Shown piece after piece: positions 47,677-56,698 of a DNA stretch of 64,000 nucleotides (the stretch's first letter is position 1; each line of letters begins with the position of its first letter). The stretch lies in NCBI RefSeq assembly GCF_030014915.1, contig NZ_JAGIXS010000004.1:186001-250000 (forward strand), given 5' to 3'. The stretch is from Pelomonas sp. V22 (GTDB lineage: Bacteria; Pseudomonadota; Gammaproteobacteria; Burkholderiales; Burkholderiaceae_C). Below the pieces are notes generated by a model. It saw nothing but the letters and a program-made list of their open reading frames with translations. It had not been told where the DNA came from and searched no databases. The translations under genes and the position numbers were made by a program.

Positions 47677-48567
47677 ATGTTGATCGCCCCTCTGCGCCCC
47701 GGCGCCACGCTCGGCGTGATCGCGCCGGCCGGCCCGCCCAAGCCCGGCACGCTCGAGCAAGTGCCAGCCCTGCTGGCCGCCCAGGGCTACCGGGCCAAGA
47801 TCTTCCCGGGCTGCGCCGGCCCGGTAGAGCTTGGCTTCCTGGCGGCGAGCGACGAGCAGCGCCTCGCGGACCTGCATGCCGCCTTTGCCGACCCCGAGGT
47901 CGATGCCGTGCTGTGCCTGCGCGGCGGCTACGGCTGCGCGCGGCTGCTGGACCGCATCGACGCCGAGCTGCTGCTGCGCCATCCCAAGCTCCTGATCGGC
48001 TACAGCGACATCAGCTCGCTGCACGGCCTGCGCGACCGCCTGGGCCTCGTGGGCCTGCACGCGCCGATGCCGGCCTCGGACCTGCTGCATCCCGATGCTG
48101 CGGCCGATGCCGAGGCCCTGTTCGGCCTGCTGCAACGGGGCCTCAAGCCCGGCGACGTGATTGCGCCCGCCTGCGTCCCACATCCGCTCTCGCAAGGCAA
48201 GACAGCCAGCGGCCGTCTGATAGGCGGCAACCTGGCCGTCTTCACCGCCCTGCTGGGCACACCCTGGGCGCCCAAAGCCATGGGCAGCATCCTGTTCTTC
48301 GAGGACATCGCCGAAGAGCCCTACCGGGTCGACCGGCTGCTGGCCCAGCTGCGCCTGGCTGGCGTGCTGGATGCCGCCTCGGGCTTTCTGATCGGCAGCT
48401 TCAGCGAGGCCGAGTCGCCCGACGCGGTGCTGGCCGACTACCTGCGCCCGCTGGCCAAGCCGGTGCTGGCCGGCTGGCCCTCGGGCCATGGCCGGCCCAA
48501 CCAGACGCTGCCGCTCGGCCTGCGCGTGAACATGGATGTGGCGCAGCGCCGCATCACGCTGGCCTGA
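47677..48567 (+). CDS. LD-carboxypeptidase (S66 family), cytoplasmic
   Basis: 296 residues, without a signal peptide. The Ser-Glu-His triad of muramoyltetrapeptide carboxypeptidases is visible: Ser110 in GYSDISS, Glu in FFEDIAEEPYRVDR, and His in GHGRPNQ. E. coli LdcA cuts the L,D bond releasing the terminal D-Ala from murein tetrapeptides during recycling. It starts 4 bases after the SxxK hydrolase stop. A second, Tat-exported S66 enzyme lies at 55011-56078, giving the locus a cytoplasmic and an exported version. Confidence 0.92.
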   Translation: MLIAPLRPGATLGVIAPAGPPKPGTLEQVPALLAAQGYRAKIFPGCAGPVELGFLAASDEQRLADLHAAFADPEVDAVLCLRGGYGCARLLDRIDAELLLRHPKLLIGYSDISSLHGLRDRLGLVGLHAPMPASDLLHPDAAADAEALFGLLQRGLKPGDVIAPACVPHPLSQGKTASGRLIGGNLAVFTALLGTPWAPKAMGSILFFEDIAEEPYRVDRLLAQLRLAGVLDAASGFLIGSFSEAESPDAVLADYLRPLAKPVLAGWPSGHGRPNQTLPLGLRVNMDVAQRRITLA

Positions 48568-48709
48568 GCGCCTGCCGCCCATTCGTGCAGGTTATGCCCC
48601 GCGCGCAAAGCGTGATCGTCCTGAAAGCCACAACCCCGGAGAGCCCCTCTGGCCGCCTGGCGCATCAGCGGCAATGATCCAGCAACATTTTTTTCTTGAG
48701 GAGCTGTTG

Positions 48710-51622
48710 ATGATGAAGCTGAACCGAATTGCCTACGCAGCCACATTGCTTTGCCTGAGCGGCGCCGTGCTGGCCCAGGCCTCGACCGACAAGCCCGCCA
48801 CGCCGGCCCCGAAGCTCGAGAAGATCATCATCACCGGCTCCAGCGTCAAGCGCCTGGCCGACGAGAAGGCGCTGCCGATCGAGGTGCTGACCGCCGCCCA
48901 GATCCAGCAGCTGGGCCTGAACAGCATCGACGAGATCATCGACAACATGGCCGCCAACGTCAGCGGCGCCACCAACCAGGTCACCAACAACGCCGTGTTC
49001 GGCGGCGACGGCGAGAAGACGCTGGGCGGCGGCAACTTTGCCAACCTGCGCGGCATCGGCGCCAACGGCACCCTGGTGCTGCTGAATGGCCGCCGCGTGT
49101 CCACCCACGGCATGAGCGGCGGCTCGGTGGACCTGAACACCATCCCGATGGATGCCATCGAGCGGGTCGAGACGCTGAAGGACGGCGCCTCGGCCATCTA
49201 CGGCACCGATGCCATCGGCGGCGTGATCAACTTCATCACCAAGACCAGCTACCAGGGCGCGACGGTGCGCGGCAGCTACTTCACGCCGCTGGCGGATGGC
49301 GGCGGCCAGACGGCACGGATGTCGGTGACCGGCGGCTTTGGCAACCTGGACACCCAGGGCTTCAACATCATGGCCAGCCTGACGGTCGACAACAACAAGA
49401 TCCTGCGCGGCGTCGACCGCGAATGGGCCACCGGCTACCAGCCGGCCCTGGGCCTGACGCCCAACACCTCGAGCTCGGTGCACGCCAACATCATCAACCA
49501 GGCCGGCTCGGCCCTGCTGTCCACCGGCACCACGGTCGGCACGACGGGCGACACCACTCGCTACACCAACCTGAACCTGCTGGCCGTCCGTGGTCAGTGC
49601 GAGGACATCCCGAACCAGACGCCGCTGGCCGCCAACATCCCGGTCTGGGACCTGCAGGGCTTCACCAAGGCCAATTCGCAGTACCGCTGCGGCCGCGACT
49701 ACGGCCGCAACTTCATGCTGCGCTCGCCGCAGGACTCGGTGAACGGCCTGCTCAAGGGCACGTTCAACCTGGGCGGCGACCACCGCGCCTCGGTCGAGAT
49801 CCTGGCCTCCGACATCAAGAACCGCGGCGAATACGCGCCGGTCCAGGCCAGCTCGGGCAGCGGCACGGCCACGGTCAATGGCGTGACGGCCACGTATGAC
49901 TCGCGCCTGCCCGTCAACAGCCCGTACTACCTGGACATGAAGACCCTGGTGAACGCAGCGCAGTTCGACCCGACCAAGCCCATCGCCTATCGCGTCAACT
50001 TCCTGAACGACCTGGGCTTCCGCATCCGCGAGAACGAGACCAAGAACCTGCGCGTGCAGACGGCGCTGGAAGGCACGGTCTGGGGCCTCGACTATTCCGT
50101 GGGCGCCGGCTACGGCGAGTCCAAGGGCACGGCCACCCTGATCAACGGCTTCCCCAACATGCGCAAGCTCGTCGACCTGATGGGCTCGACCAAGTACAAC
50201 CCCTTCATCATGCCGGGCCAGACGCAGTCGGCCGAGGTCGTCAAGGCCTTCGAAGACATGCAGATGCGCGGCAAGATCTACGACGGCAAGACCAGCGTGA
50301 AGCAGGCCGATGCCACGATCTCCGGCCCGCTGGGCAAGTTCCTGGCCGGCGAAGTGCAGTTCGCGGTCGGCCTGAATGCCCGCCAGGAAACCTACGAGTT
50401 CTCGGGCTCGCAGGGCTTCGCCTGCATCGACACCATCAGCGCGGCCAACCTGGCCACCTACAACAACGCGGCCCTGACCATCGGCTGCCCGGGCAACTCC
50501 TCCTCGCCCAAGCTGTCGCGCGACATCACCGCCGCGTTCGGTGAGCTGGTGATGAACCCGCTGAAGAACATGGAAGTCACGATGCAGGTGCGGCATGACC
50601 GCTACCAGTCCATCGGCGGCACGACCAACCCCAAGATCGGCATCAAGTACCAGCCGAACGACATGGTGCTGCTGCGCGCCTCGGCCAACACCGGCTTCCG
50701 CGCACCGACGGCCCAGCAGCTGAAGCAGGGCATCCTCGAAGAAGCGCTGACCAGCCAGTTCCGCGACCCGGTGCTGTGCGCCGACATCAACAACCCGGTC
50801 AATGCCAGCCAGTGCGCCCGCGTGAGCCTCTTGACCCGCCGCGGCGGCAACCCGACGCTCAAGCCCGAGGAATCGCGCCAGGGCACGGCCGGCATCGTGT
50901 TCGCACCGGACAAGAGCTTCCAGGCCTCGGTCGACTACTGGCGCGTCAAGCTCAGCGACCGGATCCGCTCGCTGAGCGCGCTGGACATGATCGCCAACTA
51001 CGACCTGTTCAAGGACGCCTTCGTCCGCGACCCGTCGACCGGCATCGTGCAGTACATCCAGGCCGGCTGGGTCAACTCCGCCAGCAGCCGCACCTCGGGC
51101 GTGGACTTCGGCATGACCCACATGTTCGAGGCGCTGGATGGCCGCTTCACCGCCTCGGTGAGCGGCACCAAGATGATCAGCAACAAGGAGCAGGCGCGCG
51201 AGAACCTGCCCTTCGTGGAGAACGTCGGCCGGTGGACCAACACCACGCTGTACGTGCCCTGGCGCGTCAACGCCAGCCTGAGCTACAAGACGGGCCCCTG
51301 GAACACCACGCTGTCGGCCATCTACCGCGACAGCTATGAAGACGAGAACCGCAGCCCGACCGCGCAGGGCGGCCTGAACTACACGACGAATCCCGAGTTC
51401 ATGACCCGCCGCGTCCGCGCCTACAGCACGGCCAACCTGGTGGGCACCTACACGGGCATCAAGAACCTGTCGATCACCGCCAGCATCGTCAACCTGTTCG
51501 ACAAGCAGCCGCCGTTCACCTGGCACTACGTGGACAACGCGGCCGGCGCCGGCTGGGATCCGCGCGTGGCCGATCCGCGCGGCCGCACCGTCGGCGTCTC
51601 GTTCCGCTGGACCGTCCAGTAA
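48710..51622 (+). CDS. TonB-dependent outer-membrane receptor 2
   Basis: 970 residues from the first of two adjacent ATGs; GAGGAG lies 6 bases upstream of 48710. Signal peptide at about 1-24 (LSGAVLAQA). The plug domain has IIITGSSVKR, LRGIGANGTLVLLNGRR and VETLKDGASAIYGTDAIGGV. The barrel follows, ending VSFRWTVQ rather than in Phe. It sits within the proposed murein-peptide locus and is the natural candidate for the outer-membrane uptake step (inference). It differs from receptor 1 in length and plug sequence. A terminator follows at 51642-51667. Confidence 0.93.
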   Translation: MMKLNRIAYAATLLCLSGAVLAQASTDKPATPAPKLEKIIITGSSVKRLADEKALPIEVLTAAQIQQLGLNSIDEIIDNMAANVSGATNQVTNNAVFGGDGEKTLGGGNFANLRGIGANGTLVLLNGRRVSTHGMSGGSVDLNTIPMDAIERVETLKDGASAIYGTDAIGGVINFITKTSYQGATVRGSYFTPLADGGGQTARMSVTGGFGNLDTQGFNIMASLTVDNNKILRGVDREWATGYQPALGLTPNTSSSVHANIINQAGSALLSTGTTVGTTGDTTRYTNLNLLAVRGQCEDIPNQTPLAANIPVWDLQGFTKANSQYRCGRDYGRNFMLRSPQDSVNGLLKGTFNLGGDHRASVEILASDIKNRGEYAPVQASSGSGTATVNGVTATYDSRLPVNSPYYLDMKTLVNAAQFDPTKPIAYRVNFLNDLGFRIRENETKNLRVQTALEGTVWGLDYSVGAGYGESKGTATLINGFPNMRKLVDLMGSTKYNPFIMPGQTQSAEVVKAFEDMQMRGKIYDGKTSVKQADATISGPLGKFLAGEVQFAVGLNARQETYEFSGSQGFACIDTISAANLATYNNAALTIGCPGNSSSPKLSRDITAAFGELVMNPLKNMEVTMQVRHDRYQSIGGTTNPKIGIKYQPNDMVLLRASANTGFRAPTAQQLKQGILEEALTSQFRDPVLCADINNPVNASQCARVSLLTRRGGNPTLKPEESRQGTAGIVFAPDKSFQASVDYWRVKLSDRIRSLSALDMIANYDLFKDAFVRDPSTGIVQYIQAGWVNSASSRTSGVDFGMTHMFEALDGRFTASVSGTKMISNKEQARENLPFVENVGRWTNTTLYVPWRVNASLSYKTGPWNTTLSAIYRDSYEDENRSPTAQGGLNYTTNPEFMTRRVRAYSTANLVGTYTGIKNLSITASIVNLFDKQPPFTWHYVDNAAGAGWDPRVADPRGRTVGVSFRWTVQ

Positions 51623-51641
51623 GCTCATCCAGCCACAGCAC

Positions 51642-51667
51642 AAGGGCCCCCTCGGGGGCCCTTCTTT
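51642..51667 (+). terminator. Intrinsic terminator after TonB-dependent receptor 2
   Basis: AAGGGCCCCC/GGGGGCCCTT (51642-51651 with 51654-51663; the innermost pairs open as the loop), followed by CTTT. It lies 20 bases after the receptor stop and upstream of the next plus-strand gene. Confidence 0.75.
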
Positions 51668-51685
51668 CCTCTCAGCCCTCCCCCC

Positions 51686-52612
51686 ATGCAGCTCATCACC
51701 GAAGCCCAGGTCGCCTCCGTTCTCACCTTCAGTGGCGCCCGCCAGGCGCTGCGCGAGGCCTTCACGCAGTTCGGGCGGGGCCAGGGCGCGGTGCTGGCGC
51801 GCGGCCGTGCCGGGGCCAGCGCCGCTGACGGCGCGGCCCTGATGGTCAGTGCCATGGGCGCCGTGCTGCCGCAGATGGGCGTGCTCGGCACCAAGGTCTA
51901 TTCGACCCGCAACGGCCAATTCCAGTTCCTGATCCAGCTGTTCAGCAGCGAGACCGGCCTGCCGCTCGCCTGCATCGAGGCCAACGAGCTGACGCGGCTG
52001 CGCACGGCCGCCACCACGGCCGTGGCGGTGGAGGCGTTGGCCCGGCCTGAGGCCCAGGTACTGGCGATCTTCGGTGCCGGCACCCAGGCACGCGCCCATG
52101 CCGAGGCCGTGCTGCCGCTGCGCAGCTTCCAGCGCGTGCTGGTCTGCGCGCGCAGCGGCGCCAGCGAGTTCGCGGCCGAATTGGCCGAAACCCATGGCCT
52201 GAGCGCGGTGGCGGTCGATGCTGCCAGCGCGGCGGCTCAAGCCGATGTGATCCTCACCTGCACCCGCGCCAGCGAGCCCTTGTTCGACGGCAAGCTGGTG
52301 CGCCCCGGCGCCTTCGTTGCCGCCGTGGGTTCCAGCAAGCCGGCAGCGCGGGAGCTGGACGACGCACTGCTGGCGCGCGCCGCCCTGATCGCCGTCGAAT
52401 GGAAGCCGGCCGCCACTGCCGAGGCCGGCGAGTTCTGCCGCGCCGCGCCAGGCGTGATTGCGGCCGAACGCGTGGCCGAACTGGGCAACCTGCTGGCCGA
52501 GGCGCCGCGCGCCATCCCGGCCGAGGCCATCGTCGTCTACAAAAGCGTGGGCATTGGCCTTGAAGACATCGCCATTGCCCACCAGGTCTACCAAGCCCTG
52601 CAAACCGCATGA
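51686..52612 (+). CDS. Ornithine cyclodeaminase/mu-crystallin-family enzyme
   Basis: 308 residues. The Rossmann core GAGTQARAHAEA (130-141) binds NAD(P); Lys70 (GTKVYS) and Arg106 (TRLRTAAT) match substrate-binding positions of the family, which includes ornithine cyclodeaminase, alanine dehydrogenase and ketimine reductase. In a locus with a D-amino-acid dehydrogenase, reduction or deamination of a keto/imino acid is plausible, but the substrate is not readable. The start follows the receptor terminator by 18 bases; it overlaps the dacB start by ATGA. Confidence 0.88.
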   Translation: MQLITEAQVASVLTFSGARQALREAFTQFGRGQGAVLARGRAGASAADGAALMVSAMGAVLPQMGVLGTKVYSTRNGQFQFLIQLFSSETGLPLACIEANELTRLRTAATTAVAVEALARPEAQVLAIFGAGTQARAHAEAVLPLRSFQRVLVCARSGASEFAAELAETHGLSAVAVDAASAAAQADVILTCTRASEPLFDGKLVRPGAFVAAVGSSKPAARELDDALLARAALIAVEWKPAATAEAGEFCRAAPGVIAAERVAELGNLLAEAPRAIPAEAIVVYKSVGIGLEDIAIAHQVYQALQTA

Positions 52613-54054
52613 AGCACCCCTCTTCTCTGCTGCGCTCCACCCTGCTGCTCTCCAGCGCCCTGCTGCTGAGCGCCTGCGCCTCGCTGCGCACCAGCCATGA
52701 GGTGCCGGCGCCGGTGCGCGAGGCCCTGGCCAAGGCCAATCTGCCGGACAGCGCCCTGGCCGCCGTGGTGCTGCCGCTGGATGCGCGCAACACCGGCCTG
52801 CGCCTCCAGGCGGAGCGGGCGATGTCGCCGGGTTCGACGATGAAGCTGGTCACGGCCATCGTCAGCCTGGACAAGCTCGGCCCCAACTGGCGCGGCCGCA
52901 CCGAGTTGCTGGCCGCCGCGCCGCCGCAGGGCGAGCTGCTGGCCGGGCCGCTCTACCTGCGCGGCGGCGCCGATGCCGACCTCGACTGGGGCGCGCTCGC
53001 CGGCCTGCTGCGCAATCTGCGCGAGCAGGGCGTGCGCGTGATCCAGGGCGGCCTGGTGGTGGACCGCACGCTGTTCCGCCCGGCGCGGCTCGACATCGGC
53101 GTGCCGCCCTTCGATGAAGCGCCCGAGTTCCAGTACAACGTGATCCCCGACGCGCTCTACCTGAACGGCGTGATGACGGGCCTCGTGCTGAAGAGCTCAG
53201 GCGAGCAGCTCAGCGCCCGCCTGAGCCCGGCCTGGGCCGGCCTCACGGTCGACACGAGCGCCCTGCAACTGGTGGATGGCAAGGCCTGCAAGGACTGGGA
53301 GCAGGGCTGGAAGATTCCGCAAGTCGCGGACGAAGGCCGGCGCCTGCTGCTCAAAGGCACGTTCCCCATCGCCTGCAGCCAGAACCTCGAAATCAATTCG
53401 CTGGACCGCCAGGCCGTCACGGCCGCCGCCGTGCGCCAGCTCTGGCGCGAGCTCGGTGGCGAGATGAGCGCGGGCGATGCCGAAGGCGCCACGCCGGCCG
53501 GCGCTCTGGTGCTGGCAAGCCACCAGGGCCGGCCGCTGACCGAGGTGGTGCGGCGCATGCTCAAGCCCTCGGACAACCCGCTGACCCGCCTGGTCTACCT
53601 GAGCCTCGGCGCCAAGGCGGCCCAGGTCGAGGAAGAGACCCGCACCGCTGCCGACCGCGCGGTGCGCGAATGGTTTGCCGCCAAGGGCATCACTACCGAA
53701 GGCCTGGTGCTGGACAACGGCTCGGGCCTGTCGCGCAGCGAGCGCATCAGCCCGGCGCAGATGGCCGGCCTCCTGCTGGCGGCCAGCGATGGCAATTGGC
53801 TGCCCGAGCTGCAGCAGGCCCTGCCCATCGCCGGCTTCGACGGCACCATGAGCCGCCGCCTGAAGGACAGCCCGGCCGCCAACCGCGCCCGCCTCAAGAC
53901 CGGCACGCTGCGCGACGCCGTGGGCCTCGCCGGCTTCGTGCCGGACAGCCAGGGCCGCGTCTGGGTGGTGGCTGCCATGGTCAACGACGAGAAGGCCGCC
54001 GCCAAGGGCCGGCCGGTGCTGGATGCGCTGATCGACTGGCTGGCGCGGCGCTAG
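52609..54054 (+). CDS. dacB: D-alanyl-D-alanine carboxypeptidase/endopeptidase (PBP4-type), lipoprotein
   Basis: 481 residues, the length of E. coli DacB. A lipobox LSAC at 20-23 suggests a lipoprotein attached at Cys23. Penicillin-binding motifs: Ser76-x-x-Lys79 (PGSTMK), the second motif in the NGSGLSRSE region, and KTG in RLKTGTLRD. It cuts the terminal D-Ala and possibly the D,D cross-links. Overlapping the ornithine-cyclodeaminase-family gene by 4 bases, it is translationally coupled. Supplies free D-Ala and cut stem peptides to the other enzymes (inference). Confidence 0.9.
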   Translation: MKHPSSLLRSTLLLSSALLLSACASLRTSHEVPAPVREALAKANLPDSALAAVVLPLDARNTGLRLQAERAMSPGSTMKLVTAIVSLDKLGPNWRGRTELLAAAPPQGELLAGPLYLRGGADADLDWGALAGLLRNLREQGVRVIQGGLVVDRTLFRPARLDIGVPPFDEAPEFQYNVIPDALYLNGVMTGLVLKSSGEQLSARLSPAWAGLTVDTSALQLVDGKACKDWEQGWKIPQVADEGRRLLLKGTFPIACSQNLEINSLDRQAVTAAAVRQLWRELGGEMSAGDAEGATPAGALVLASHQGRPLTEVVRRMLKPSDNPLTRLVYLSLGAKAAQVEEETRTAADRAVREWFAAKGITTEGLVLDNGSGLSRSERISPAQMAGLLLAASDGNWLPELQQALPIAGFDGTMSRRLKDSPAANRARLKTGTLRDAVGLAGFVPDSQGRVWVVAAMVNDEKAAAKGRPVLDALIDWLARR

Positions 54055-54069
54055 GCCCTCGCCTCGTGA

Positions 54070-55011
54070 TTACAGGCCTTGCGCCCGCAAAAAGGCCTGG
54101 ATCGCCGCCCCCGCCCTGAGCTGGCCTTCGCGGCCAAAGCCGCCATGACCGCCGCCGGGCATGCGCAGCAGCTGGTTGGCCACGCCGGCCCGATTCAACG
54201 CCTCGTGCAGTTGCTGCGCATGGCTGAACGGCACCAGCGGATCGGCGTCGCCATGGATGGTGAGGACCGGCGGGCCATCGCGCCGCACCAGGCTCAAGGG
54301 CGAGAGCTCGCGGGCCAGGGTGGCGCGCTGCTCGTCGGGCATGGCGCCGAACCATTCGATCGCATAGTGCTTGGCATTGGGGCCCGCCAGCAGGTCGGCC
54401 ACATCGGTGATGCCGAACCAGTTGATGATGGCCGCCACCTTGAGCGGCGGCTCCTTGCCATTGACCCAGCGGTCGCCCTCGGGCGTGGCACAGCCGCGGT
54501 CGAAGCGGTTGCCGGCGGGCAGCATGCCGGCCATCAGGGCCAGGTGGCCGCCGGCCGAGCCGCCGGACACGACGATGCGCTGCGGGTCGATCTTCAGCTC
54601 GGCCGTGCGCTGGCTCAGGTAGCGCAGCGCGCAGCGCACGTCTTCCACTGCCGCCGGCGCCGGCGCGACCTTGGCCAGGCGGTACTGCACCGAGGCCACG
54701 GCATAGCCCTGGGCCAGGTAGGGCATCAGCTGCAGCACCGAGCCCTCCTTGGCCCCGGCGATCCAGCCGCCGCCATGGAAATGCACCAGCAGCGGCACCG
54801 GCTTGCTGTGGCGCTGCACCGGCAGGTAGAGATCCAACTTGAGCTCCTGGCTGCTGGCCACGGTGTAGACCAGGTTGGCACGCACCTCGGTCTCGGCGGC
54901 GAGGGCCCAGGCCTGCTCCTGCGGGGTCGGCTGAGCTGGAGCTTGAGCCTGAGCCGCCGCGCACAGAGCCAGGCAGCCCCAGGCGATGGCTTGCTTGAAC
55001 GCCGTCCTCAT
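54070..55011 (-). CDS. Secreted alpha/beta hydrolase (carboxylesterase-like)
   Basis: 313 residues with a signal peptide (about 1-23, ending AAAQAQA). Hormone-sensitive-lipase-like motifs: oxyanion HGGGW (79-83), nucleophile Ser152 in GGSAGGH, an acid in HGDADP (255-257) and His289 in GGHGG. ATG 55011 shares one base with the stop of the LD-carboxypeptidase (TGATG), so it is translationally coupled and the last gene of the minus-strand operon. Could act on esterified or O-acetylated cell-wall or peptide substrates; not shown. Confidence 0.88.
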   Translation of the reverse strand: MRTAFKQAIAWGCLALCAAAQAQAPAQPTPQEQAWALAAETEVRANLVYTVASSQELKLDLYLPVQRHSKPVPLLVHFHGGGWIAGAKEGSVLQLMPYLAQGYAVASVQYRLAKVAPAPAAVEDVRCALRYLSQRTAELKIDPQRIVVSGGSAGGHLALMAGMLPAGNRFDRGCATPEGDRWVNGKEPPLKVAAIINWFGITDVADLLAGPNAKHYAIEWFGAMPDEQRATLARELSPLSLVRRDGPPVLTIHGDADPLVPFSHAQQLHEALNRAGVANQLLRMPGGGHGGFGREGQLRAGAAIQAFLRAQGL

Positions 55012-56078
55012 CACAGCACCACCGGACGCAGCAGCTGGAGGGTGCCAGCGTCGGCATCCATCTCGGCCTCGCCGCCGACCGGAATCGTCAGCTTGCGGGC
55101 CACATGGCCGAACTGCGCGCCGCGATAGACCGGCACGTTGAGCGGCAGGAAGTAGTCGTCGAAGACCTCGTCCAGCGTCAGCACGCCGTAGTTGCCATCG
55201 CCCGGCTCGCACTTGGTGAAGTGGCCCAGCACCACACCGGCCACCTGGTTCAAGGCACCGGCGAGGCGCAGCGTGGAGAGCATGCGGTCGACGCGGTAGA
55301 TGTATTCGTTGATCTCTTCGATGAACAGGAGGGCGCCCCGGAACTCGGGCGCATAGGGCGTGCCGATCAAGGAGCTGAGCACTGCCAGGTTGCCGCCCAC
55401 CAGGCGGCCGCGTGCCTTGCCACTGCGCAGCACGCGGGTGCGGTACTGCGTGGGAATCAGGTTGTCGCCACGCTCGGGCGGCGGGTTCTTCAGGAGCGCC
55501 GCCTCGGCCTCCATCACCAGCGAGCGGAAAGCCGCCACGCTGAAGCTGTTCCATTGCGAGCTGGCCACCGGGCAATGGAAGGTCACGAGGCCGGTCTGGC
55601 GCTGCATGCCATTGACCAGCGAGGTCAGGTCGGAGAAGCCGCCAAAGAACTTCGGCTTGGCGGCGATCAGCTTGTAATCGAGCTTGTCGACGATGCGGTT
55701 GCAGCCGGAGCCGCCGGTCATCGCAATGATGCCGGCCACGCTGTCATCGGCAAACATCGCATTGATGTCGCCGGCGCGCTGCGCGTCGGTGCCGCCGAAC
55801 TGGCCGTAGCGGGCCCGCAGGTTGGCGCCATGCTTGACCTTGAAGCCGAGGGCCTGCAGCGCCTCGGTCGCCAGCTCGATGGGCTCGCGCTCGAAGGTCG
55901 CGTTGGCGGGGCTGACGAGGCCGATGGTGTCGCCTGGGCGCAGGCGACGCGCCAGCAGCGGCGCGGGTTGAGCGCCTTGCGAGCCCTGCGTGCTCTGGGC
56001 GAGCGCGGGCGCTGTGGCCATGCCGGCGGCCGCAGCCGCCGCGAGAGATTGAACAAACTGGCGACGGGGCGTGCTCAT
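55011..56078 (-). CDS. LD-carboxypeptidase (S66 family), Tat-exported
   Basis: 355 residues. It begins with a twin-arginine signal (STPRRQFVQSLAAAAAAGMA, cleaved near ALA), so export via Tat is likely. The S66 core follows: Ser149 in GFSDLTS, the Glu segment FIEEINEYIYRVDR and His in FGHVARK. It shares these motifs with the cytoplasmic copy at 47677-48567 but is clearly diverged. ATG 56078 has AGGA about 8 bases upstream. Follows ddpX after 17 bases and precedes the esterase with a 1-base overlap. Confidence 0.9.
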   Translation of the reverse strand: MSTPRRQFVQSLAAAAAAGMATAPALAQSTQGSQGAQPAPLLARRLRPGDTIGLVSPANATFEREPIELATEALQALGFKVKHGANLRARYGQFGGTDAQRAGDINAMFADDSVAGIIAMTGGSGCNRIVDKLDYKLIAAKPKFFGGFSDLTSLVNGMQRQTGLVTFHCPVASSQWNSFSVAAFRSLVMEAEAALLKNPPPERGDNLIPTQYRTRVLRSGKARGRLVGGNLAVLSSLIGTPYAPEFRGALLFIEEINEYIYRVDRMLSTLRLAGALNQVAGVVLGHFTKCEPGDGNYGVLTLDEVFDDYFLPLNVPVYRGAQFGHVARKLTIPVGGEAEMDADAGTLQLLRPVVL

Positions 56079-56095
56079 GGATTGATTCCTAACCT

Positions 56096-56698
56096 TCAAA
56101 GTACACGCGGCAGATCGCGCCGCACGGCGACACGGTCGCCGAAGTCGAAATGCCACCACTCGGTGCTGATGCCGTGGAAGCCGGCCTGGCGCATGGCGGC
56201 ACGCAGCCAGCCGCGCTCGGCGATCTGCGCAGCCGTCAGCAGTCCTAGGGCCAGATGCTCAGCCTCATGGTCGGGGTGGGAGATCAGGGTCATCTCATCA
56301 AAGCCCGTGCCCATGTCGACCTCGGCCCCCTGCGGGTCCAGCACGGTCAGATCCACGGCCATGCCGAAGGAATGGATGGAGCCGCGCTCCGGATGGGCCA
56401 GGTACATGGCCAGCGGCGTGCCGGCCAGCTCGGCATAGAGCGCTTCCTGCACGCGCTGCGGGCGCAGCGCATCCAGCACGATCAGTCGGTAGCCGGGGCG
56501 CTGGCGGGCCAGCCATTCGGAGGCATTGACGAGCGCCTCGGCCGCCTCGCGGCGCAGCCAGGCGCAGTCGAGGCCGCCGTAGACGTCGCGGCCGACGAAG
56601 TTGTCCGGCGTCGCGTAGCGCAGGTCCACGCCGATGTTGGGCAGGCTGGCCAGCGCACGGAAGTCCGGGTGGCCGGCGATGTCTTCGCAGGGAATCAT
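56096..56698 (-). CDS. ddpX: D-alanyl-D-alanine dipeptidase (VanX/DdpX family)
   Basis: 200 residues. It cleaves the D-Ala-D-Ala dipeptide. Zinc ligands expected from VanX are visible: His109 (SIHSFG), Asp116 (AVDLTVLD) and His183 (EWWHFD), with the catalytic base Glu180 and the Arg79 of DALRP. No signal peptide, so probably cytoplasmic, as for E. coli DdpX. Overlaps the LysR stop by ATGA. There is no vanH or vanA ligase nearby, so vancomycin resistance is not suggested; the setting fits nutritional use of murein peptides. Confidence 0.92.
   Translation of the reverse strand: MIPCEDIAGHPDFRALASLPNIGVDLRYATPDNFVGRDVYGGLDCAWLRREAAEALVNASEWLARQRPGYRLIVLDALRPQRVQEALYAELAGTPLAMYLAHPERGSIHSFGMAVDLTVLDPQGAEVDMGTGFDEMTLISHPDHEAEHLALGLLTAAQIAERGWLRAAMRQAGFHGISTEWWHFDFGDRVAVRRDLPRVL

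Noticed and set aside
48665-52603. Very long minus-strand open frame (over 1300 codons) antisense to TonB receptor 2 and the next gene
   Set aside because: It is a high-GC third-position shadow of strong plus-strand genes; its translation is rich in Arg, Ala, Gly, His and Gln without domains.
56096-56698. Vancomycin-resistance function for the VanX homolog
   Set aside because: No vanH or vanA-type ligase or VanRS nearby, and Gram-negative cells rarely need it; nutritional DdpX fits better.
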